Source: Asterochloris sp. CNOR1
Taxonomy: Eukaryota > Chlorophyta > Trebouxiophyceae > Trebouxiales > Trebouxiaceae
Assembly (NCBI GenBank): GCA_963969365.1
Contig: OZ017748.1
Span: forward strand, 4,027,001 to 4,091,000
Direction of reading: 5' to 3'
Length of the DNA stretch: 64,000 nucleotides
Shown here: positions 10,720 through 20,600 of the stretch, piece after piece
Layout of the letters: each line of letters begins with the position of its first letter
Numbering within the stretch: position 1 is the stretch's first letter
Made by a program: the position numbers and the translations under genes
The notes under the pieces: model-generated
The model's input: the letters and a program-made list of their open reading frames with translations, nothing else
Databases searched by the model: none
What the model was told of the DNA's origin: nothing

Positions 10720-13700
10720 ATGATCATGCAGCTTCAGAGACCAGCTGCCAATCAGCACCGTCCCCGATCTGTGCCTTCAAGTACTCTTCTGGCCTCGCGA
10801 TGGTGTAAACCGTCGCCTGGCCTGCAGCCAAATGCTCTGCATCTGCTTCAGAAGAGCCTGCCAGCAACCAGCAGCAGACATGTACATTGCAGTGCCAGAG
10901 GCAGGAGTGACATGGAGAGGGAAGATGACGAAGTCCTCTACCGGTTTCAGGAGGGAGGGGGGCGTCCTCAGGTGATTGGTGTCATGACAGGCAGCATGTC
11001 TGTGCAGGCCACCTTATCTCTATTGTCTGCAATCCCTGTCTTCTGTTGTTGCCTGTTGTGGACAGGCAGCATGGCAGTGCAGGCAGCGCTGCACGTCGAA
11101 TGTTGCTCTGTGAACTGATCGCCCTCCATTGATGGGACCTCTGACAGTGCCTGCAGCTACATGTGCGGTGCCTGGCCTATAGATTGAGCGGAAACGCAAG
11201 AAGGCGCTGCCACTCTCTCGGCCCATCCTGACACGGCTGGTAGTGCTTGGAATGCTGGGCATCTTCTTCTGGCAGGTGAGCGACATGCAGCACACCTCAG
11301 CCTAGGCTGGGGCAACACACAAGGACCTCTGAGCATAGACTTTGGCGTATGGGCCATGAGATCAGCAAGCATGCACAACAACATAGGCCGCTTTCACTCA
11401 GATTTGATCCTTATTTGGCCAGGCCCCTCTCGCGATGCCATCTCAAAGCTCAAACCAACTTTGCCGGAGGGTCACGTCAACCCTGGATCTTGTAGGGATG
11501 CCTTAGTAGCCTGTGGCAACAGGCCTTGACTTGGCAACACCCTTCCTGATGCAGTGGTGGCCATACCTGCAAAGCGCTGGTGGACAATCTCAGCTCCCAT
11601 TCCTGACCAGCTCAGCCAGACAAAGGTCTGCCTCAGCAGCCTCTGGGGGCCTGGCCGGCGCCCTCAGGTCTCTCACGTTCTCCGTTCCAGCCAGCAGCCA
11701 GTGGCCCCCCCTCATGCATGATTGGGCTCTGGTGAGCTGCGTTCTTCATCCTCTGCTTGACGTTTGCACTGGCCTGCGGCATGCATGCCTTCCTGAGTGA
11801 CAGTCTGCTATCGAGTTGGAGTGCCTGCCTGAGTAAGAAGCTGCAGTTCAGAGTCCTCTCTGCAAAGGCATAGAGGCGGGCTGCCTGTCTCAACTGCCGC
11901 ACTGTCAGTGCTCCTGACAGAAATTTGGGGCCAAAACCCCACAATAGATCTAGCCATGGGCCGGCAAGCAGCAGTCCTGCTCACACGCTTGCTGCGCGCC
12001 TGCAGGAGACGTATCTCATCAGGAGGGGCCAGGTGTACCGCCTGTTCCTGTCCAGCTTGGTTCACGTGAACCTCCTGCACCTGCTGGTGAGTTGGACTAC
12101 TGCATTCCAGATACCTATGCACTCGCAAGCTGGCTGCCAGGGCAACTAGGCGCCATGCCGAGTGCCACCTCATGCCTCGCCCCAGTCCTGTGAAAGAGCC
12201 AGCGCTGCTGCCTGCGCAGGCTGCGACTGTGCAGGCTCCACCGAGGCTCTGAGCATGACATCACTCAGGCACAGCTTGTTTTGGGCTTATCCGCGCAGGT
12301 CCAGTGCCTTCCGCTACCTTAACAGGCCTTCAAAGTTTTACGTGCCCCTGCAGAATCCTAGCAGCACTGATCGCTGCCCAGTCAAGGTCCTCTGCTTGCC
12401 TGTGCAGGCCAACTCCCTGGCCCTGCATGAGTTTGGGAAAGACCTGGAGAGGCATGTGGGCAGCGTGAACATGGCTGCCATCCTGCTGGCTAGCGCTGTG
12501 GGCAGTGGCCTGGCGGCCACCCACTTTGGCCTGGGCCCTTCTGCCGTGCCCCTGGGAGCCTCAGGTGGGCGCTGCCATGTTGTGCGGCGCAGGCATGCTG
12601 CGTCACTTGTACCCATGTGGTCTGGTTGCTTTGGGGAAGGCACCCTCGGACGTAGCAGCCATTCTAGTGGGGTGTGCGGCTTTGAGGCCCGGACGCCTTC
12701 GCCGATCCCTAAGTACCTCAGATATGCGCCAGCCCATTTGTGTTGCTGCAGGGACAGGTCATGCTGCACAGGCATGCACCCTTCTGCCTCATTCCTGGGG
12801 TGCAGCACAAACAGCACGTTGTGCTGGCAACTGAGACAGGCCCTGCTTTTGGACTTAAGGCACTGCAGCTAGAACTCGGCCCCCAGATGCAGGCCCTTTG
12901 TCTTCAGAGGCCTTACTCCAAACAGCGTGCCTGAAGCGTGGTGAAGGGCATGTTGGTCGCAGTCCAGTGCTGTACCTGACCAATATCTTTGAGCCTTGTT
13001 GAAGTCTTCTTCTGTATCTCATATACCTTGTTCTCTGCTGTGCAGGCTTGGTCACAGGCGTGCTGGGTGCAGTGGTCATGTTGTCCCTTCTGTGGAAGGA
13101 GCTGCGGGATCAGGATCTGGCTGGCACTGCAGCTGTGGGCGTGGCTGTCGCCTTCCTGCTGGGTCACTTTGTTCCCCTGCTGGACAACAGGTGGGCTGGC
13201 AGCACCTTGACAGATTGCTTCAGCCAACAGGCATGCACCCCTGTGTGAGGGATGTCATGAGGCCGACAGTCTGCACAGCTGTACTCTTGTCTGACGGTTC
13301 GTGCCCCTGCTGGACGACATGTCATGCACGCTGCATGTTTTGGGGGCAGCCCCAGCATGTGCAGGTGGGTGTCCCCAGATGAGGGACGCTACGAAGTCAT
13401 GATAGTCATGTGGGCGGCTGCTGCCACATGTGCCTGTGCTGGCAACAACTGGTGTGCACTGCATTGCTGGGTCCAGGCGGCTGCTCCCAATGCTAGTGCT
13501 GTGCTGTGCTTGCTACGCACAAGCACGCGTCCTTGCTCCATTTGCCTTTGCTTTGGGGCAGTCCCATCACATGCACATGCGTGTCAGATGAGGGACGTCG
13601 TGAAGTCAACCCTTCATGTGGGTGGCTGCCGCACACTTTGCTGGACACTTTGTGCCCCTGATGGACAACATCTGGTGGGTGCATGTCATGGTGAGTGCAT

Positions 13701-14240
13701 GAGCATTGAGCGTCTTCTTCGATGGACAATGTCAGACATGTGCTGTGCACCACATGTGTAGCTTGGCTTTCCAGCACCTCAAACATGCAGTGAGCTGGTG
13801 AGGACAGAGATGTCAGTGAGGCTCTGCTGCTGCTGCAACTGTCAGGCTTGGCTGAGGGGAGTGCGTGTGCTTGGCCAGGGGTGGCTACAAAGGTGGCAGG
13901 GCAGCTGCCAGGCGAGGGCGGAGCTGAGCATACGCCCTCTGCCTGGTGCGCCACTTGGCCCACTTGCTTGTTGTGGGTTTGCCCATACGGGTGGCAGCCA
14001 GGCATGCTGAACTGAAGTGGTTGCCCAGCTGGCATCGTTGCGCTGTGACACATGCCACGGGCCGCATGCCACACACGCTTGCTGTGCTCAGACATGGTCC
14101 AGGCAGCCCTGCTGAGCTGTGGCCCCTGCGTTTGCAGGATTCACGCTGGAGGGCTCCTCTCTGGCGCCCTCTGCGCTGCGCTTGTCCACTTGCAGAGCAT
14201 GTTGTTGAAGGTCGTGGGTGTTCGGCGGCGAGGCTCCTAG
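10720..14240 (+). CDS. Rhomboid-family intramembrane serine protease, probably plastid-targeted
   Basis: This would cleave transmembrane substrates within the bilayer. Seven exons: 10720-10971, 11183-11275, 11555-11731, 12006-12086, 12408-12564, 13046-13190 and 14138-14240. They join in phase to 335 residues. The first 65 residues are rich in Ser, Arg and Pro with almost no acidic residues and end near HVHCSARGR, a typical chloroplast transit peptide; the ATG at 10912 would drop it. Transmembrane segments are visible at LVVLGMLGIFFW, YRLFLSSLVHVNLLHLL, AAILLASAVGSGLAA, LVTGVLGAVVMLSLLW and GVAVAFLLGHFVPLL. The catalytic Ser253 lies in GASG, split across exons 5 and 6. The catalytic His304 lies in RIHAGGLLSG, so both dyad residues are intact. 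The closest plant counterparts by layout are the plastid rhomboids RBL10/RBL11. Exon 3 (WWPYLQS...MHDWAL) is a less conserved loop and the least certain exon. Confidence 0.88.
13255..13690 (+). repeat. Echoes of rhomboid exon 6 donor side
   Basis: The real exon end reads gttcccctgctggacaacag|gtgggc (13171-13196). Degenerate copies occur at about 13295-13325 (cgtgcccctgctggacgacat) and 13639-13685 (gctggacactttgtgcccctgatggacaac..tggtgggtgc). A larger block beginning atgtg(t)cagatgaggga is also duplicated, at about 13370 and 13585. Both lie inside intron 6. Confidence 0.8.
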
Positions 14241-15124
14241 GCGCTGCAACCATGCTTTGATTCTGACCGATACGCAGCAATAGCATCAATGAACCCAAAC
14301 TGGCCAATCCCTGTTGCCCTGCATGGTTGTGGAGCAGCAGCATCATGGTGAGCAGCAGTGAATATTCAATTTGGCAGAGTCCTGCCAGGATCTTGTGCAT
14401 TCAAATCAGCATGACACGCATGGTGCCCTTTGTAATTCGCTGACTCGTCTTTCCAGAGGGCAGAATTCTCAATGGAGGCCACATCTCTACGTTGCCAATG
14501 TGAGGCATGTAGTCAGTCAAGGGTCCTGTGTTTTCTAACTCAGACCAACTAAGTACCGTTAGAGACTCTGGGCATGAGTTTCTGCACAAAGTCTGTTTGG
14601 CACTGTGGGCTGGAAGCAAGTCACATTGAGGAACTCAAGACCAGAAGGACATTCAAGCTCCCCTGCCCAGTGCAGCACATCCAGGTGGCCTCCCGCTGGC
14701 CTGGCAACATGTCATTACATCACACGCTGTGTGACACCCCACAAAGTGTCACCTTGTTACAGGACAACCTCCCCTCAGAATCAGGCTCAGGCTAGAGATC
14801 AATGACACCTTTGCAGCGTCTGAAGTTCATAGCGGTGCTGTCTGAATTGCTGAGCAGGGTCTTGAGAGCCACCGCACCTTCGAGTCCCCCTCCAAGTAGT
14901 TGCATCTGGCACTAATGCTGTTGTTGCAGTCACATGTAGCACTATTGTCATTTGCAGCTTGTAATGACAGTACACAATGCGACAAACATACGGCCAGTGG
15001 GCTTGAGGTGAGCCCCTGTTGGCACTCATCAAGACAGGAGATGTATGTTGTCTCAGAAGGGCAACATGCATGTCCTGACTTGATGAGTGCCAGACAGGGA
15101 GACGTCCACACAAGATGCAGAACA
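14241..15124. other. Convergent intergenic region between rhomboid and kinase-like genes
   Basis: No conserved coding sequence was seen. The minus-strand frame at 14827-15111 shows no family motif. The notable element is the long hairpin at 15021-15091. 3' UTRs of both neighbours are expected here. Confidence 0.5.
15021..15091. repeat. Long hairpin, about 30-bp stem with 11-nt loop
   Basis: The left arm 15021-15050 (starts ggcactcatcaag) pairs with the right arm 15062-15091 (ends cttgatgagtgcc). There are four mismatches in 30 positions around the loop tctcagaaggg. The flanks cctgtt and agacagg extend the pairing slightly. It lies 34 bp beyond the proposed stop of the minus-strand kinase-like gene, so it would fall in that gene's 3' UTR. 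It could be a small-RNA precursor, an mRNA stability element or a tiny fold-back element. Confidence 0.75.
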
Positions 15125-16408
15125 TCACTGAACTGATGCAGGCTTCACGTGCATGTCCAACAATTGCTTGAACTTTTTCCTTTCCCTACTCATCTTGTCA
15201 GCCTCAGCATCTTGTGCAAACTCAAACTCTATCAGCAAACTGAAACTCAAACTCGTACACAGGGACGGGCAGTATCGCAAAGCAACATCACGTTCTCAGG
15301 GCGTATGTCGCCATGCAGCATGCCAGCGGCATGCACAGCGCTCAGCGCAGCCAGGGCATCCTGCGCAGCTTCCTGGCTGATCAAGCCGTGCTGCGCCAGC
15401 GAGGCGCCTGGCAGCAGCTCTGTGGCCAGCACCAGCACGCTGCTGTTGCAGGACGTGCCCTTGTACCACAACTTGAGCACATGCTTGCTCCAAAGGTGAA
15501 GCTGACGAATGTATGCGCGGACTTTGTTCAGCAGTACCTGCATGCTTATGTAGGCTGTCAGAGCTCTGGTGCTTCTGTGATGGAATATATAGCGCGAAGA
15601 TAGAGAAGCACCATGCACTGCTTCTGTCAAGCAAGGCCTGATGCACCGCGGCTGACAGTCTGGCGGCCCAGCACTTTGGCAGCTACAGGGCATGGCACCT
15701 AGGCTTCTAGGTGTGCACCTTGCCCCTAGCGGAGTTGACCAGAGCTAGCTTGTAGACCACCTCCGCGCTGCCAATGTGCCCCACGCCACAGGCGCCCGCT
15801 TCAGCCGTGGGCGAATGGCTGTGCCTGCATCTCCAGCTTCTCTGCAGGGCAGTCTTGCATTTTTGGATGCAGCCCAGCCTGACTGTGCGTCCTGTGTTCT
15901 GACTGCTGCTTCCTGGTTCTGCTGGAGCGGCTGCCCCCCTCACGGTAGCTGCTTGCGCTTTGCCTGCAGGCAAGCACATGCCAGTGCGCCTGGGAAGCTG
16001 CCAGGCAAGCCTTGACCAAAAGCAGAGCAGCATGCTCAGAGCAGTACCAAAATTGTGTTTTGCTGGCTCTGACTGCACAGGCTCAGCAAGCAGGCTGGCC
16101 GGGCAGCCTTTACTCATATGAGCATCACCAGACAACAGCAGCTGAGCGACAAGCTACTGGGCGCACCATGTGCTGGTACGTGCTTCTGATGGTGTGTTAG
16201 CTCGTCGTCCTCCTTGGCGGTCGCTGTCCATGTCATCTTCTGAACTGGTCCCCGCAAGGTCTTCTGGGCTGCTGTAGCCGACCCGTGGCTTTGATCCCTG
16301 CACCTGGACTGGTGGCTTGGGGAGCAGCCAGCAAGGGGCTGGCAGGGCTGCTGGCAAGGGCTGCTTGCAACATGGCCTGCACAGGGGTCCCTCTGCCGCC
16401 GGCAGCAT
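15125..16408 (-). CDS. Protein-kinase-like protein, degenerate DFG region
   Basis: Minus-strand exons seen: about 15822-15719 (glycine-loop-like GVGHIGSAEVVYKLAL), 15537-15292 (ATELLPGASLAQHG, then AALSAVHAAGMLHGDIRPEN, the subdomain VIb catalytic loop with the Asp of HGD), and a last exon ending at 15125 (AQDAEADKMSRERKKF...HVKPASVQ, stop). The first two join in phase 0. The sequence just before the last exon reads LLIEFEFAQ in one frame, where kinases have a hydrophobic run plus DFG. The junction to it is uncertain because only about 55-65 bp separates the two exons. A 5' exon with an acidic Ser/Asp segment (GTSSEDDMDSDRQGG), starting at an ATG at 16408, is tentative. The C-lobe after DFG appears to be missing or very short. 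The fold assignment is fairly safe; activity is doubtful. Confidence 0.55.
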
Positions 16409-16474
16409 GAGGCGCAATAACTTTGTTGGTGCAGCTAAAGGCTGGTAAGAAGCTTGGCAGTCACCTTGAAGTGT

Positions 16475-17298
16475 TCAAGTGCCCTTGCATGCCCAAGCTC
16501 TGGGCCCTCCGCCAGCCCTGATGGCAGGGTCCTGGACATCGCCTTTCGCCAGGCGCACCACCTTGCAGCCCTGGTCGCGCTCCTCGCCTCCAGCCACCTG
16601 TTGCCTTCAGAACCACAGTTGGCAGTTGCCTACCTGCTGGGTCCGTGAAGAAGCGGTAATCCCCTTAGGCAGTCCGCATGCTGGACTTTGTGACCACAAT
16701 GCCACTGCTGTCCTCCAGCCGGCCATTGATGCTTATTGGGACTAGCTGCTGCCACAGCTCTGCCTCTGGAGTGCCACGCAGAATCCTTGTCAACACGCCA
16801 CCAGTGTTTGCTCTGAAGATCACAAAGTGCTCAGCCATGGGCAGCCTACATGGATGGACTGCAATCATATTGTTGTTGCTAGAGGTCAGCGTTTGGTATG
16901 CAAGGCAGGGATATGAGTGCTTGCCTCCTGCCCTCACCTTTTGGTCAAAGAGGCGCCCCGGCTCAGAATGTGCAGCCCTGGCGGACACCCTGGCTGCTGG
17001 GCTTTACAGTGACCAGAAGCTGGGTGTTGCCTCCCGACCAATTCACCCTTCTGTCTTCTCTCATTTTTCTCTGTCTCAACCACCCTGGAGCACCAAAATG
17101 TCTCATCACTGTCTCAACCACTTCATGCTCCAGTTCAGTCGATCATCACCACAAACACAGGTAGCAGAAACAGGGCACAGGAGCTGCCAAGCTCTGCTGC
17201 GAGACCTGGGACAGCAGGTCTTCATTGATGGTGATGTGGTTGACAACAATCTCAAAGTTGCGGTCTTGCCTCTTGCCGCTGCCTGGCTTAGACTTCAT
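16475..17298 (-). CDS. Unidentified small gene, multi-exon
   Basis: Minus-strand reading frames look like real protein. Exon 17298-17206 is 31 codons and starts MKSKPGSGKRQDRNFEIVV. An exon at about 16840-16700 contains MAEHFVIFRANTGGVLTRIL and PEAELWQQLVPISINGRLED. A short piece at about 16663-16643 reads GDYRFFTDP. The last exon, about 16600-16475, reads EERDQGCKVVRLAKGDVQDP and ends ACKGT-stop. I do not recognise the family. The exact junctions between the first two exons and after VVTKSSM are unresolved, so the protein length (about 130-160 residues) is approximate. It is divergent from the bZIP gene. Confidence 0.45.
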
Positions 17299-17670
17299 CC
17301 TGGCCTGCCTTTCTATGGAGTGAGATTGAATGACTCTAATTAGGCACACAGGCCTAAGCTCACTGATATGAACACTCTCAAGAAGTCTCTTCCGGTGCGC
17401 ATCAACACCATGACTAGGCTCTGTCGCGAAGCAGGCCGTTGAGTTTCACGCCTTGTTGCGGGGCGTCACATGGCTTACTATAGGTCAGTTCCGATCTGAC
17501 AGTATGCAAAAAGCACTGTGCAACGGATGCTGGTGGAGGAAGCTTGTTGCGCTTTATCTGCCCCAAGTGACGTACTTGCACAACCTTCCCTGTAAAGTGC
17601 AGCAGCTGGCCTGTGACCATCTGCACATCTTTATTTGGTTGAGCAGCACATTGCTGGCAGTCCAACCAAC
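17299..17670. promoter_or_regulatory. Divergent upstream region of the unidentified gene and the bZIP gene
   Basis: These 372 bp separate the two opposing start codons. The bZIP start is the ATG at 17671; an upstream in-frame TTG at 17635 is not preferred. No TATA box or clear repeat was seen. Confidence 0.45.
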
Positions 17671-20600
17671 ATGGACGATCTATTCATGCTGGATGATGTG
17701 GACCTGGCAGTGCCACCTGTAGACAACGCTCTCATGGATGATTATATCATGGAGCTGGGCCTGGCAAGCATGAGCACCACGCCTGCCCATATGCAAGGTG
17801 ACAGTGAGGCCATGCTGACAGCAGCTGTGCTACATAGGGAGCAATGTCCTCCAGACTCACCATGCTGCAACATAGGGGAAAGCCAAAGCTACAAGCTGAT
17901 GGCTTGCTGTGGCACCTGCACTCAGGAAAAGGCACGTCTGCGGCTGAGCTGCTGTGCAATCTGGATCCCTTTGCTCAATAATTCTAGGCTGCACACCTAA
18001 AGGAACTGTCATCTGATGCTCTGCAGCCCAGCATCGCAGTCTTACGTCCAACTGCTGAGGGTCCCTCTGATGCAGGCTCAAATCGGGAGTGTGTGTCATC
18101 CTCTTGTCCATTGCTGTGAGGGTGTGTCTACTGCAGGCTCTCAGTGGCGGTCAGTGCCCATGCTCTTGCCGAGTGCTGAGGGGGAGTGTCTGCTGCAGGC
18201 CCGCAGCAGCACTCCATGTGGGGCATGGGCGGCACGGGCAGCCAGAACGCGCCCATGGTCCCCATGCCTGCCCACCAGGCCGGCCAGCGCATGCAGGGGA
18301 TGCACCACGCCGATGGCGGCCTGCAGTTGGCAGCCTGGCCTCCAGAGCTGCTGGAGCACCTCTCACAGGTCCGTCAGTGACCTAGTCTTGCCATTCCCCG
18401 TTCCAGACAACGATTTGCTGCTGGTCCATCCTCAGCAAGGCCCAGCTCAGATGCATCTTGAGCGCCCGTGCACACAGCAAACATATAAGCAGCACAAAAG
18501 CAGCACAGAGACAGATCCGACAGGTCACATGGCGCCATGACTTACCGCCAGCCCATTTGCTGAGCGCATGCACTTCCCCACGCAGCAGCACGCTGCGCCT
18601 TGTGTGGCATGCACACTGGCCAGCCATCCTGCAAATGCCTTGCTCATAGGAGATGCTGCGTTTGAATTGACAGTGTGATACATGCAGCCTCTGAAGAGGA
18701 TGAGTTGCTGCTGGGCTGCCCCTGGCCTTGCCAGGGGCATATGCTCAGTCGCTTGGATCAAATCAGATACGCTCCTGCCCAGAAGGAGGTTGGATGTTGC
18801 ACCCAGCCTTGCTCATACAGAAACCTATTTACCTGTTGACGGCTGACGGCCTCAGTCAATCTGCCTCCTGCAGATGCAGCAGGCGGTCCCGTCCCCCGCA
18901 GCTCAGCTGCAGATGGGTATGGGCCTTGGGCCTGCCCCCCTGCCTGCCAGGGCGCTCATGCCCCACCCGCAGCAGCAGGAGATGCAGCAGCCGCTGCCGG
19001 AGGCTGCCCTCGTCAGCAAGCTGGCTCAGGACTACGAGCTGCCCCCAGCTCTGCAGGTGTGTGTGGCCTGCCAGTATGTGAGGCTGTGCAGCGCGCACAC
19101 GGATGTTCAAGGCTCAGGGGTTTGCAGTGATGCTGCTTGTCATGCTGCCAGTTGCTTGGCAAGCGGCCCTGCAGGGTTTGCAACCAGATTCGGTGTGCTC
19201 CGGTATGAGCACAGCTGCTGGGGGTCTATGGCTGCACAGGCGCTGCTCCAGTGTTGAGCTGTCTGCCACTCAAAGGAGTTGCTTCCTCTTTAGCCCGCTC
19301 TAGCCTGCTAGTGGTGATAAGCAATGAAGCGTCTGCTTGCAGGCCCAGCTGCTGACCCACATGGCCAAGAAAGGCGGCGGGCGCTCCAGCGCCATGCAGC
19401 AGCAGCCTCAAATGCCCCCCATGGCGCCCCAGCAGGCGCAGCAGGGGCTGGCCAGCCTGCTGGCCCAGCAGCAGGGCATGGCGGGCGTGCCAGCCCCCGT
19501 CCACCAGTCTGCAGGGGGCTCCCTGGGGAGCGCGCTAGGGACCACAGGTTTTGGGCAGGACCTTGGAGGAGGTTTCGGCTTTGGGGGCATGCACCAGCAG
19601 CAGCAGAGGCAGCAGCTGCCCATGCAGGCGGCAGGGCACCCCATGCTGCAGCAGCAGCTGCAGATGGCTGGCGGGCTGGCCCCTGCGCAGCAGCAGTTGC
19701 TGCAACGGCTGCAGGCTGCGGCACAGACCAACCCCCAGGCAGCCCAGCTGCTGCAGTCGGTCGTGGGGGAGGCAGGCTCGAGCAACCTGCAGCGGCATGT
19801 GGAGGCTGCATACCCTGGCCAGGGCATGGGGCACGGGCTCGACCCAGGGTGCCTGGGCATCCTTCAGGCGCTCAGCCAGCAAGGACTGGCTTTGCAGGCA
19901 AGTTCTTTGGCAGAGAGGTGGAAGTACTGCTGTATGCTGCAGGACAGATGGTGTAAGTGGTCAGTCAACAAGGACTAGCTTGGCGAACAAGGACCAGCTT
20001 GGCAGGCATTTAGCTGTGCAGAGCTGTCACGGTGAAGTTCAATGCTGCACTGAATGTGGTGAATAGTGCCACTCAGCGCTATCTTGACGATGTCAGGATA
20101 TGAGAGTTGACACTGAAATCTGCTGCACCAGCGCTAGCTGGTAGGGTGGGGCATTGGTCAGACTCTGACCAGCGTCATGACGCCAGATCAGGTCCCCCCT
20201 GAAAGCTTGCATGCCAATCTGTGCCTCCGCGGCTGTCACCCACACCTGTCCTGAGACTGCTCTGCAGACCAGCAGCCAGCAGCAGATGGCTGCTCCCCTT
20301 GGCTTTGGCGGCGCCCAGTTGGGTCTGCTGCAGCAGCAGCAGCAGCAGCAGCGCTTGGGCGCAATGCTGCCTCAGATGCACCACCAGCAGCAGCAGCAGG
20401 GCATGGGCGCAATGCTGCCCCGGATGCACCAGCAGCAGCAGCACTTCATGCCGCCAACCAGCCAGGGGTCTGGGGGCAGCCACATGTCCCACCCTGCCCC
20501 TCACGGGCCCAGCCTGGGCCTGCTGCAGAGGGGCCCGACCCCTGCGGCAGCGGCCCAGAGGCTGCTGCAGGAGTTTGGCATGGGGCAGCTCTCATTGCCA

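Noticed and set aside
14827-15111. Minus-strand frame as a further kinase exon
   Set aside because: It has no DFG, APE or other kinase motif, and the kinase-like gene already has an in-frame stop upstream of it at 15125.
19308-19956. Several long overlapping frames on both strands
   Set aside because: They are shadows of bZIP exon 4, a low-complexity Gln/Ala-coding exon that keeps several frames open.
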